Of a stretch of 5,947 bases of DNA, positions 1 through 5,947 are shown piece after piece. The DNA lies in the NCBI GenBank assembly GCA_021828525.1, contig JAJZGM010000084.1, positions 1 through 5,947 on the forward strand, in the 5' to 3' direction. The notes under the pieces were generated by a model. That model worked only from the letters and a program-made list of their open reading frames with translations. It did no database searches and was not told the DNA's origin. This DNA is from Nitrospirota bacterium (GTDB lineage: Bacteria > Nitrospirota > Leptospirillia > Leptospirillales > Leptospirillaceae). How positions within the stretch are numbered: the first letter of the stretch is position 1; each line of letters opens with the position of its first letter. Position numbers and translations under genes: made by a program.

Positions 1-99
1 ATCTCCTGAGAAGGAATCGAGTATGCGGGGTCTATAGGAAAGCTCAGATTGGTCGAAGAGAAGGTCAAAGAGGGAGAAAAAGGTGAAAAACATTGCAAA
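1..99. other. tRNA 3' flank and window edge, no gene recognised
   Basis: I see no convincing gene here. On the minus strand this is the 3' flank of the initiator tRNA. It carries T-rich patches (complements of the A runs near 77-80 and 86-90) but no hairpin next to them, so no intrinsic terminator is apparent after the tRNA. At the extreme left the minus strand reads AGGAG (complement of 3-7), with a TATAGA hexamer (complement of 31-36) upstream. This could be the ribosome site and -10 element of a minus-strand gene beginning just outside the window. No good -35 partner is present at the right distance, so this remains a guess. Confidence 0.3.
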
Positions 100-176
<77 letters not shown>

Positions 177-181
177 TGAAA

Positions 182-211
182 ACTATAGGGGAAAAGGGTC
201 CTGCCTGTCAA
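182..211 (-). promoter_or_regulatory. sigma70-type promoter of the initiator tRNA
   Basis: On the minus strand a perfect -35 TTGACA (complement of 206-211) is followed by an 18-nt spacer and a -10 TATAGT (complement of 182-187). This is close to consensus and is what a strongly expressed tRNA gene needs. Only five bases separate the -10 from the mature tRNA 5' nucleotide at 176. The usual start distance therefore falls on 175-177, at the tRNA end itself. Confidence 0.85.
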
Positions 212-360
212 GAAGAAGGAGGCGCGTGACTAAAAAATCTTCATGACCACCTGTTTGCCGAGAGAGGGAGGTGTTGGTCAGAAGGTGGCCGAATCTGTTA
301 AGCTTTGAAAATCGGTGTGCGGTTTTCTTGTCTTTCCAGGAGCCGGGATTTTTTTGTGAC
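212..360. other. Non-coding spacer between tRNA promoter and lpdA leader
   Basis: No gene is supported here. An imperfect inverted repeat pairs 244-252 (TGACCACCT) with 269-280, leaving a 3-nt bulge at 273-275 and a 16-nt loop. It is not followed closely by a T run in the plus direction. The lpdA operon promoter must lie in or near this stretch. TTGGTC at 274-279 with a weak TAAGCT-like hexamer around 299-304 is the best I can find, and it is not convincing. Confidence 0.4.
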
Positions 361-373
361 GGGAGGATTCCTC

Positions 374-445
374 ATGGCCGAAAAGAGGCTCCTTGCCCCG
401 GGGATGGGCTCTGATGAGGAAATCGGGAATGGAGGTTTTCTTTGA
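374..445 (+). CDS. Possible 23-residue leader ORF upstream of lpdA
   Basis: A short reading frame starts at ATG 374, seven bases after a strong GGGAGG ribosome site (361-366), and stops at TGA 443-445. The peptide would begin MAEKRLLAPGM and end NGGFL. It matches no leader peptide I know and has no run of a regulatory amino acid. Its stop overlaps the TTG start of lpdA (442-444) as TTGA, and the lpdA ribosome site GGAGG (431-435) lies inside it. This is the geometry of translational coupling, so ribosomes finishing here could re-initiate on lpdA. A small stem, GAGG at 363-366 against CCTC at 370-373, could partly hide its own ribosome site. It may instead be a chance ORF. Confidence 0.35.
   Translation: MAEKRLLAPGMGSDEEIGNGGFL
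431..435 (+). promoter_or_regulatory. Ribosome binding site deciding the lpdA TTG start
   Basis: GGAGG sits six bases before TTG 442. The next candidate start, ATG 460, has no purine-rich site at a usable distance: the preceding bases are C/G-rich and GGAGG would be 24 nt away. This favours the TTG start, which adds six residues to the protein. Confidence 0.65.
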
Positions 446-1854
446 GCCCGGCGCGATCCATGTCATATGATGCAGATCTGATCATTTTCGGAGCCGGGTC
501 CGCCGGTTATGTGGGAGCCATACGGGCAGCCCAGCTCGGAATGCGGGTGGTGGTTCTGGATCCGGGCCCTCTGGGCGGGACCTGCCTTCACGACGGATGC
601 ATACCGACAAAGGCCCTCCTCGAGGTCTCGGGATTTCTCCGCTCCCTCTCCGAATCTGACCGATTCGGGATTTCCGTCCCTCCCCCTTCCCGGAATCCTG
701 AAAAGTTGGCACTCTTCCGGTCAACCATCATCGACCGGCTTACCCGGGGCATCGAATTCCTTTTCAAAAAGCATGGAATCACCCATATCCGGTCGAAGGG
801 CCGGTTGGTATCTCCGGGGGTCGTCCGGGTCATTGAAGAGAGTCCTCATGATCTCCGGACACGTTTTGTGATGCTGGCGACGGGTTCCCGTCCCCGCCCC
901 CTTCCGGAACTCCCTTTTGATGGCCGCCGGATTCTCAGCAGTACGGATCTTCTCCGTCTCGGGGGATTCGATGGCCGGATCGCCATCGTGGGGGGCGGAG
1001 CAATCGGTTGCGAGTTTGCAGACATCCTGTCGGCCTTCGGAGCCCGCGTTCTCCTTCTCGAGAGAGAGTCCCGCCTTCTTCCTCTTGAAGACCCGGAGCT
1101 GGGAGAGGTCCTCTCCCGGGAATTCTCCGGAATGGGTATCGATGTACGCCCCGGGACATTGTCCCTCTCGGTCGTGCCGGAGGACTCTCATCTCTCCCTC
1201 TCCTTCGGGGACGGGAATGGACGGTCAGAGGAGGCAGCGGTGGACGCCGTTCTGGTCGCGATCGGTCGGGAGCCTGTCCTGGAGGGTCTCGGCCTTGAAA
1301 ACGTCGGCCTGTCGCCGGGGAAGGGGGGATTCCTTCCTGTCGGTCCCCTGGGAGAAACGGCAGTGCCGGGTCTCTATGCGGCCGGGGATATGGTCGGGAG
1401 TTATCTGCTGGCCCATAAGGCAAGTCATGAAGCGATCATTGCCGTAGAAGCCATGGCAGGGGGCGATCCCCGGCCACTTGACCCGGCTCGGGTCCCCCGG
1501 GTGGTCTATACCCACCCCGAAGTCGTCTCCATCGGGTTGACCAAAGAACAGGCTTTGAGGGAGGGATTTTCCGTTGACGAAGGGAGATTCCCTCTCATGG
1601 CCAACGGCCGTTCCCTGATCGAGGGGAACCGGAGAGGGTTTTTCAAGGTTCTTTCAGAAAGATCGTCGGGGCGCATCCTCGGTTTTCACGGGATCGGTCC
1701 CCATGTATCGGAAATGGTGGGAGGGGTGGCTCTGGCGATGGGGGCGAAGGAAGGGGCCCACCTGCTCATGGAGGGAATCTTCCCCCATCCCACCGTGAGC
1801 GAAGCCATTCACGAAGCCTTTCTCGACCTCAAGGGGAGAGCCATTCATCGATGA
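442..1854 (+). CDS. lpdA: Dihydrolipoamide dehydrogenase (E3)
   Basis: A 470-residue class I flavin disulfide reductase, close to the family's usual length of about 470. It oxidises protein-bound dihydrolipoamide and reduces NAD+, as the E3 subunit of 2-oxoacid dehydrogenases or glycine cleavage, in the cytoplasm. The N-terminal FAD motif is GAGSAG (17-22). The redox pair Cys48/Cys53 sits in GGTCLHDGCIPTK. The NAD-binding motif GGGAIG (184-189) leads to Glu207 at the end of the second strand, which favours NAD over NADP. A second FAD contact is in YAAGD (312-316). The dimer-interface catalytic motif is HPTVSE, with His449 and Glu454. All active-site residues are present, so it should be functional. 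No E1, E2 or lipoyl-protein gene lies in the window, so its partner is unknown. Start chosen at TTG because of its GGAGG site; ATG 460 is the alternative. It is the first gene of a probable three-gene operon. Confidence 0.95.
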   Translation: MSPARSMSYDADLIIFGAGSAGYVGAIRAAQLGMRVVVLDPGPLGGTCLHDGCIPTKALLEVSGFLRSLSESDRFGISVPPPSRNPEKLALFRSTIIDRLTRGIEFLFKKHGITHIRSKGRLVSPGVVRVIEESPHDLRTRFVMLATGSRPRPLPELPFDGRRILSSTDLLRLGGFDGRIAIVGGGAIGCEFADILSAFGARVLLLERESRLLPLEDPELGEVLSREFSGMGIDVRPGTLSLSVVPEDSHLSLSFGDGNGRSEEAAVDAVLVAIGREPVLEGLGLENVGLSPGKGGFLPVGPLGETAVPGLYAAGDMVGSYLLAHKASHEAIIAVEAMAGGDPRPLDPARVPRVVYTHPEVVSIGLTKEQALREGFSVDEGRFPLMANGRSLIEGNRRGFFKVLSERSSGRILGFHGIGPHVSEMVGGVALAMGAKEGAHLLMEGIFPHPTVSEAIHEAFLDLKGRAIHR

Positions 1855-1868
1855 TCTCATTTCATAAC

Positions 1869-1873
1869 AAAGG
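1869..1873 (+). promoter_or_regulatory. Weak ribosome binding site for the GTG at 1880
   Basis: AAAGG lies six bases before GTG 1880. The in-frame ATG codons at 1907 and 1916 lack a better site, so the GTG is preferred, though only weakly. Confidence 0.4.
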
Positions 1874-1879
1874 CTGATC

Positions 1880-3265
1880 GTGGGATTTGTCACTCTGGTC
1901 TCACCGATGCGGGATATGACCTCCTGGAAAAAGATCCTCGATTACGGGATTAATTCCAATCTGGTGACCGCTTTTGCCGCCGACGCCGTCGGAAGGATCG
2001 TTCTGTTCGATGACGGACTCATTCATATGACGAAACTGCCCGCCCGGTCCCTTTCCCGGATGCCGGTCCGCGACTTGCGGGAGCATCTGTTTCTCAAGGG
2101 AAGCGGGCGTCCCCCGGAGGAAGAGGAACCGGAAGATTTATTCCGAAAAACTGATTTCCGGGGGCAGGGCGGGCAGGGAACCCTGGTATGGTGGGGTTTC
2201 CAACTGGGAGTGATGCCTCCTCCTGCCGGGATCTACTTTCTTGCCTCCTATGACCGGATGCCTACGGAAAAACAGATGGAGACGATCGAATATCCGACCA
2301 TCGTCCAGATGAAGGACAAGATCCAGAATGCGGTGGCCCACCACCTTCTTGAGGAATCCGACCAGCGGGTCCTCCTGGAAGAGGTTCCCCGCCTGATGGA
2401 ATGGGAGGCGGAAGGATTCAAGACCAACCGGGTCTTTCTGGTCGACGGAGTGACTCTCGATGACGGCCCCCGTCCGATCTACCTTCAGTTCGATGGTCCC
2501 GAAGACAATCTCCGGATGATCCAGGAAAATGTTTCCATCGGAGACATCCAGTTCTTCAGGAAGATGTCCGAGGCGGGAGCCAGGCCGGCCCTGGTCGAGC
2601 ATACTGAGAAGACATACCGGTACGAGATCATGCTTCCGTTGACCTGGTACATCCACGTGATGGGGTGGATCGGGATCCCTTTCCCGTCTCTTGATCTGTG
2701 GATGAAGCCAGTCAGGCTGAACTTCGAGGAGATCGTCCGGAACATGGGAGATGCCCTGGGGGAGGAACGCATGGCCCTGGGCCTTCTTCCGAAATACGAT
2801 GTCCACCGGGGGCTTTTCGAGGAAGAGAGCTTCCTGATACTGATGGAGGGAATGATAGCCCGCCATCCCCCCCGTCCCTTTGTGGTCTTGCTCGTCCAGG
2901 CCCCCCCCGCCTCCCGGGATTTCCTCCAGGGGATCCTGGACCGCTCCAAAAGGCCATCAGATATTCTGGCCCAGGTCGGAGAGGACCTGGTCCTCCTCTT
3001 TCCTGATCAGGACGTCTCCCGGGCCAGGGGAATCGAAGACCGCTACCGGGAAGTCCTTGAAAAACTGCTCGGGACAAAGCCGGATTTGAATGTCACCATC
3101 TCCGTCTTCTGGTTTCCTTCCACGGCATGGACGAGTCGCGACCTCATGGCCACCCTGTTGGCCCGGCCCAAAATACCGATCATGCCCAAGACCGGGGCTG
3201 GAGCGACCCAGAAAAACTTCGATGAATGGTTCAAGCGCTTTCTTGTGCTCAAGGACTGGGAGTGA
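1880..3265 (+). CDS. Unrecognised protein with degenerate GGDEF-like C-terminus
   Basis: A 461-residue soluble protein with no signal peptide and no clear membrane span. I do not recognise its family as a whole. The C-terminal part, about 333-430, follows the pattern of a GGDEF (diguanylate cyclase) domain. A strand FVVLLVQ is followed by a helix, then DILAQVGEDLVLLFP (361-375) where active enzymes have D-x-x-A-R-x-GGDEF-x-x-LLP. Next come a helix RARGIEDRYREVLEKLL and the strand NVTISVF. The signature is reduced to GEDLV, so the catalytic site is lost and a binding or structural role is more likely. The middle (about 185-268), with ENVSIGDIQFF, faintly recalls a PilZ-type barrel, but this is much weaker. 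Residues 79-86 are a Glu-rich linker. Start is GTG 1880 (AAAGG site); ATG 1907 or 1916 are possible. It begins 25 nt after lpdA, and its stop overlaps the next start, so it is probably translated from the same mRNA. Confidence 0.75.
   Translation: MGFVTLVSPMRDMTSWKKILDYGINSNLVTAFAADAVGRIVLFDDGLIHMTKLPARSLSRMPVRDLREHLFLKGSGRPPEEEEPEDLFRKTDFRGQGGQGTLVWWGFQLGVMPPPAGIYFLASYDRMPTEKQMETIEYPTIVQMKDKIQNAVAHHLLEESDQRVLLEEVPRLMEWEAEGFKTNRVFLVDGVTLDDGPRPIYLQFDGPEDNLRMIQENVSIGDIQFFRKMSEAGARPALVEHTEKTYRYEIMLPLTWYIHVMGWIGIPFPSLDLWMKPVRLNFEEIVRNMGDALGEERMALGLLPKYDVHRGLFEEESFLILMEGMIARHPPRPFVVLLVQAPPASRDFLQGILDRSKRPSDILAQVGEDLVLLFPDQDVSRARGIEDRYREVLEKLLGTKPDLNVTISVFWFPSTAWTSRDLMATLLARPKIPIMPKTGAGATQKNFDEWFKRFLVLKDWE
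3251..3255 (+). promoter_or_regulatory. Ribosome binding site setting the GTG 3262 start
   Basis: AAGGA lies six bases before GTG 3262, which overlaps the upstream TGA as GTGA. Starting here puts a typical signal peptide at the very N-terminus. The further upstream in-frame ATG at 3226 would bury the signal peptide behind twelve extra residues. Confidence 0.75.
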
Positions 3266-4260
3266 AAAGAATTCCCTTCATAATTTCAGAAAGATGTCTT
3301 TTCTTCCTTCTGGCCATGATGTCCTTTCCGTTTTTTTCCCCTCCAGTTTTTGCGGCGGCTTCTTTGAAGGGAGCCGATCATGTCTTCATCATCATCATGG
3401 AGAACAAGGGGTTCGGAGAAATTGTCCATAGGACTGACGCGCCCTATTTCAACAGTCTGTCCGGGGGAAGACTCTCCAGTTACTGGAGTCTTGCCCATCC
3501 GAGCCTTCCCAACTATGTCGGGATGATGGGGGCCTGGCCGCCGCTTCCGGCCTCCGATGATCCCCGCATCCGTCTCTCCGGCGACAGTCTCCCGGAAGAG
3601 ATGGTGCGACATGGACATTCCGTCGGTTCCTACATGCAGGGGCTTCCCCGCCCCGGCTTTGGAGGGAAAAGCGCTCCCCCCCTTTTCGGGCGGTACGTCC
3701 TGAAGCACGATCCTTTCCTCCTCTTTTCACGCCTTCGTGAAAGTCCTGTTCGGAAAACCGTTGTTCCGCTTCGTGAGCTACCGGAAGACCTTGCCCGGGG
3801 CCGCATCCCGGAGCTCTCCCTGATCGTGCCGGATCTGTGTCACGACATGCACGGGGCCTTTGCTTGCCATTTTCACAACCGGCACGAGCTTGTGAAGGCA
3901 GGAGACCGCTTCCTGGCCCGCTGGATTCCTGTCATTGAGGGCTCACAACTTTTCCGGACCGGTCGCGTCTGGATCTTTGTCCTGTGGGATGAATCCGGAT
4001 ATGGAGAAAAGTCCGGTTTCGGCGGGGACGCCGACAGGAATCGTGACCCTCTCCCGAAGGAAAAAAGGCTCCATGCAGGAGGGCATATTCCCTTTCTCTG
4101 GATCGATTCGAAGCTCTCCCGCCCTTGGCAATCCTCGTGTTTTGCCAATCACTACTCTCTCCTTGAAAGCCTGACTCGCAATTTTTCTCTTCCGGATCTC
4201 GCCCCTCCGGGGGAGAGGGTCCCTCTTCCGGGACCTGGGAGAGTGTGTTCCGGAAATTGA
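3262..4260 (+). CDS. Secreted phosphoesterase (AcpA / phospholipase C-type family)
   Basis: From GTG 3262 this is a 332-residue protein. Its N-terminus is a signal peptide: Lys2-Arg3, a hydrophobic stretch, then likely cleavage around VFAAAS (29-34), so it should be exported. The mature part carries the marks of the phosphoesterase family that includes acid phosphatase AcpA and phospholipase C. These are MEN (46-48) for the metal-binding Glu-Asn pair, HPSLPNY (79-85), PDLCHDMH (190-197), the Asp-Glu pair in WDESGY (243-244), GGHIPF around 273-278 and NHYSLLESL (296-304). It would hydrolyse phosphomonoesters or phospholipid head groups in the periplasm or outside; the substrate cannot be read from the sequence. 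The length is at the short end for the family and no C-terminal domain is present. Its start overlaps the previous stop, indicating translational coupling. The last 20 or so residues are Pro/Gly-rich and unconserved in appearance. Confidence 0.85.
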   Translation: MKRIPFIISERCLFFLLAMMSFPFFSPPVFAAASLKGADHVFIIIMENKGFGEIVHRTDAPYFNSLSGGRLSSYWSLAHPSLPNYVGMMGAWPPLPASDDPRIRLSGDSLPEEMVRHGHSVGSYMQGLPRPGFGGKSAPPLFGRYVLKHDPFLLFSRLRESPVRKTVVPLRELPEDLARGRIPELSLIVPDLCHDMHGAFACHFHNRHELVKAGDRFLARWIPVIEGSQLFRTGRVWIFVLWDESGYGEKSGFGGDADRNRDPLPKEKRLHAGGHIPFLWIDSKLSRPWQSSCFANHYSLLESLTRNFSLPDLAPPGERVPLPGPGRVCSGN

Positions 4261-4328
4261 CCCGGTCTCTGGCAGATGGCTTCCCTTCCCGGTCTTCATG
4301 GCCAATTTGTTGGTGAAAAAGGTTCGCC

Positions 4329-4357
4329 TTGATCCCTTCCGAGGGGTGGTCTAAGAT
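4329..4357 (+). promoter_or_regulatory. Promoter of the dsrE-like/tusA pair
   Basis: TTGATC (4329-4334) is followed by a 17-nt spacer and TAAGAT (4352-4357), a good sigma70-type match. The expected transcription start near 4364 gives a leader of about 40 nt before ATG 4406. No terminator is visible between 4260 and this promoter, so some read-through from the upstream operon is possible. Confidence 0.65.
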
Positions 4358-4405
4358 AAAAAAAAGGGAATGATTTCAGACTCTTTTTAAGGAAAGGACG
4401 GATCC

Positions 4406-4798
4406 ATGGAACGGATTTCCTTTGTACTGGCCTCCGATTCCCTCGAAAAGCTGCATGCTGTCGGCCTCATGGCCTCGGTTGCGGCGGTGAGCCAAATGGA
4501 GGTGAATGTCTTTGTGACCATGAACGCCCTCACCGCCTTCCGGAAATCGACGGTCGAAAAGAAAGGCTTTAGGGTCGAGGGAGAGATCGGACGACTTCTC
4601 CTCGAGAAGAACGGACAGATGTTCTACGATCTTCTCCAGCAGGGCAAGATGATGGGATCCCTCAAGGTCTATGCTTGTGGCATGGCGCTCGAACTCGTCG
4701 GGGAAGGGCTTGACAAGTTTCTTCCCGTCTTTGATGAAGTTCTGGGAGTTGCAGGCTTTCTGGGAAAGGCCGAAGGAGGCCAGGTTCTTTTTGTGTGA
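4406..4798 (+). CDS. DsrE2/DsrE3-like sulfur carrier protein
   Basis: A 130-residue cytoplasmic protein of the DsrE/DsrF/DsrH-like superfamily. The N-terminal strand RISFVLASDSLEKLHAVGL (3-21), the VNVFVTMNAL segment (33-42) and LKVYACGMALELVG (86-99), ending in a short GVAGFLGKA-type helix, fit the DsrE2/DsrE3 branch. It has a single cysteine, Cys91, at the position of the conserved reactive cysteine of that branch, which carries a persulfide or thiosulfonate and exchanges it with TusA. I see no second cysteine like the one some relatives have ten residues later. An AAAGGA site (4393-4398) lies seven bases before the ATG. tusA follows after 28 nt in the same direction, so the two are almost surely one transcript and work as donor and acceptor in sulfur trafficking. 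The exact subgroup (DsrE2 or DsrE3) needs a phylogeny. Confidence 0.85.
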   Translation: MERISFVLASDSLEKLHAVGLMASVAAVSQMEVNVFVTMNALTAFRKSTVEKKGFRVEGEIGRLLLEKNGQMFYDLLQQGKMMGSLKVYACGMALELVGEGLDKFLPVFDEVLGVAGFLGKAEGGQVLFV

Positions 4799-4826
4799 CA
4801 ACCGATGAACGGACAGGAGACGAAGG

Positions 4827-5075
4827 ATGGCACAAGACGCAAGTGAGAAAATTGATGAGGTTGTCGATGGACGGGGACTCTTCTGCCCAGGCCCTCTGAT
4901 GGAGCTGATCAAGACCATCCAGCTGAAACCGGTGGGGACGGTCCTTTCGGTCCTTTCAACCGACGAAGGGTCTGCCAAGGATATTCCTGCGTGGATCCAG
5001 AAGGTCGGCCAGGAATATGTGAAGACGGAGAAAAAGGACGGATATTGGGAGGTCATTGTCAAGAAAGTGAAATAG
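4827..5075 (+). CDS. tusA: TusA-family sulfurtransferase
   Basis: An 82-residue protein of TusA/SirA type, the normal size. The defining CPxP motif is CPGP (20-23) within GLFCPGPLMEL; Cys20 is the sulfur-accepting residue. Beyond it are the usual strand GTVLSVLSTDEGSAKDIPAW (37-56) and a final strand WEVIVKK. In the family, TusA relays sulfur for tRNA 2-thiolation and molybdenum cofactor synthesis, and in sulfur oxidisers it feeds the cytoplasmic Hdr-like or Dsr pathways. Pairing with a DsrE-like gene points to the last role or to general sulfane transfer. No rhodanese or hdr gene is in the window. AGGAG (4815-4819) lies seven bases before ATG 4827. It is the last gene of its operon, followed by a strong terminator. 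Confidence 0.95.
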   Translation: MAQDASEKIDEVVDGRGLFCPGPLMELIKTIQLKPVGTVLSVLSTDEGSAKDIPAWIQKVGQEYVKTEKKDGYWEVIVKKVK

Positions 5076-5106
5076 ACGGCGATTTGTGACGGTAAACCGG
5101 TCGAAG

Positions 5107-5142
5107 AAAAAAGGCGGGCCTTCCAAGGCCCGCCTTTTTTTT
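5107..5142. terminator. Bidirectional intrinsic terminator
   Basis: A perfect inverted repeat pairs 5107-5122 with 5125-5140. It has a GGCGGGCC core, T-A closing pairs, a minimal loop around CC 5123-5124, and A and T runs at either end. The plus-strand transcript ends in eight T (5135-5142), terminating tusA. Read on the minus strand, six T follow the same stem, terminating the convergent HD-GYP gene. Both stop codons lie close: tusA ends 31 nt to the left and the minus gene stops at 5148. Confidence 0.95.
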
Positions 5143-5147
5143 GCCTT

Positions 5148-5947
5148 TCAGTGGCCGGAGCTGTCTTCTCCGGCCATGCCGAGGTAGCGAGCGATATCGG
5201 CCGGAGACAGAGCAAGCTCCCGAGGGTGGTAGGTCTGCTTGACACGTGATCGGTCGATGGTCGACAGGGTGAGGGGGACCGGTTCCGGCAAGAGAACTCC
5301 CGGCTTTGAGAAAATGGCGAGCAGGTTGACGGGGCCGGTATGGGTGTCAGGGTCCTTGTAGGAGGTGATCATGGCGATACGTCCATCGGTGAGGAGGACC
5401 AGGGAACCGACGGGGTAGATGCCCACCATCTGGACAAGATGAGCAATGGCTCTCGGGTCAAGTTTGGTCAGCTCCCGTTCCAGGAGATAGGTGAGTGTCT
5501 TGGCCGGAGAGAGGGGAGGGCGGTAGATGCGCCCGGCAGTGAGAGCCTCATAGATATCAAGGACCATGAGGGACCGGCTGACCGGATCGATGTCGGGAAG
5601 GTCCAGGCCAAAGGGGTATCCTCCCCCACCCTTTCGTTCGTGATGCTCCATGGCCACGTGGGTGCAAAGGCTCCGGACAATGTCGTCCTTGGACTGTGAG
5701 AGGATGGAGTGGCCGAGCTTGGGATGGCGCTTCATCGTCTCCCATTCGTTGGGGTCAAGCTTGCCCGGCTTTTTTAGAATCTCAAGGGGAATCAGGGCCT
5801 TGCCGATATCGTGAAGAAGGGCGGCAAGTCCCCATTTCGGGAGTTCCTCCCTCGGAATACCGCTCTGGTCAGCCAGACTCATGGCCAGGATCATGGTGTT
5901 GGTCGAGTGAACATAGGATTCATCGTCGGCTTCGGACAAGGAGATCG
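5148..5947 (-). CDS. HD-GYP domain phosphodiesterase, N-terminus off window
   Basis: The reading frame stays open to the right edge, so this is the C-terminal part (about 266 residues visible) of a longer protein. It shows the HD-GYP signature of cyclic-di-GMP phosphodiesterases. Counting from the TTG at 5939, these are LLHDIGK (His43-Asp44), KPGKLDPNEWETMKRHP, HHERKGGGGYP (99-109) with the GYP triad, and MVLDIYEALTAGRIYR with the metal-binding Asp128. All main metal ligands appear present. The usual Asp before GxGYP is Gly104, and the DAL of the last motif is EAL. The tail, with YPVGSLVLLTDGRIAMI, is the C-terminal extension often seen in this family. Product would be pGpG or GMP in the cytoplasm. 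The TTG at 5939 is probably not the true start, because residues before it continue the helix. It is convergent with tusA. Confidence 0.9.
   Translation of the reverse strand, partial: ISLSEADDESYVHSTNTMILAMSLADQSGIPREELPKWGLAALLHDIGKALIPLEILKKPGKLDPNEWETMKRHPKLGHSILSQSKDDIVRSLCTHVAMEHHERKGGGGYPFGLDLPDIDPVSRSLMVLDIYEALTAGRIYRPPLSPAKTLTYLLERELTKLDPRAIAHLVQMVGIYPVGSLVLLTDGRIAMITSYKDPDTHTGPVNLLAIFSKPGVLLPEPVPLTLSTIDRSRVKQTYHPRELALSPADIARYLGMAGEDSSGH

Noticed and set aside
244..280. Inverted repeat TGACC/ACCT with AGGT/GGTCA
   Set aside because: It has a 3-nt bulge and a 16-nt loop. On the minus strand the T run comes about 8 bases after the stem, and no gene there needs terminating, so I do not call it a terminator or an operator.
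334..355. T run (349-355) after CCAGGAGCCGGGA, resembling a terminator
   Set aside because: The preceding bases do not form a stem of more than three pairs, and no plus-strand gene lies upstream to terminate.
2138..2866. 242-codon minus-strand open frame opposite the GGDEF-like gene
   Set aside because: No motif or ribosome site; composition is typical of antisense reading of a GC-rich gene, and the plus frame has better spacing with its neighbours.
4199..4216. CCCC/GGGG hairpin near the end of the phosphoesterase gene
   Set aside because: It lies inside the coding sequence, is only about four to five pairs, and has no T run after it.
4376..5245. 289-codon minus-strand open frame opposite the dsrE-like and tusA genes
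   Set aside because: It runs through the strong terminator and the end of the HD-GYP gene, matches no family, and the plus-strand genes here have clear motifs. It is an antisense shadow in GC-rich DNA.

Overview
The window reads as chromosomal DNA from a moderately GC-rich bacterium. The pairing of a DsrE-like protein with TusA, the degenerate c-di-GMP-type proteins and the overall codon style made me think of an acidophilic Nitrospirota such as Leptospirillum. That is an impression, not something the sequence proves. No mobile element, integrase, CRISPR array or long repeat is visible, so this looks like ordinary chromosome.

Left end (1-441): a complete initiator tRNA(fMet) gene with encoded CCA lies on the minus strand (100-176), driven by a strong sigma70-type promoter (182-211). 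The promoter is so close that transcription should begin at, or within about two bases of, the mature 5' end. To its right is a non-coding stretch, then a possible 23-codon leader ORF (374-445) whose stop overlaps the TTG start of the next gene.

Plus-strand operon (442-4260): (i) lpdA, a complete dihydrolipoamide dehydrogenase with FAD, NAD, CX4C and His-Glu active-site motifs; (ii) a 461-residue protein of unrecognised family whose C-terminus resembles an inactive GGDEF fold; (iii) a secreted phosphoesterase of the AcpA / phospholipase C type, starting at a GTG that overlaps the previous stop. Spacing is 25 nt between the first two genes and a GTGA overlap between the last two, so the three are probably co-transcribed.

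Second plus-strand operon (4329-5142): a well-formed promoter (TTGATC-N17-TAAGAT) precedes a DsrE2/DsrE3-like protein with one cysteine (Cys91) and a TusA protein with the CPGP motif. These two are best read as a cytoplasmic sulfur relay in which a cysteine-bound sulfane or thiosulfonate passes between them. A 16-bp perfect hairpin flanked by A and T runs follows and can terminate transcription from both sides.

Right end (5148-5947, minus): the C-terminal part of an HD-GYP phosphodiesterase runs convergently and is cut by the window edge. With the degenerate GGDEF-like protein, it gives the window a possible second theme of cyclic-di-GMP signalling.
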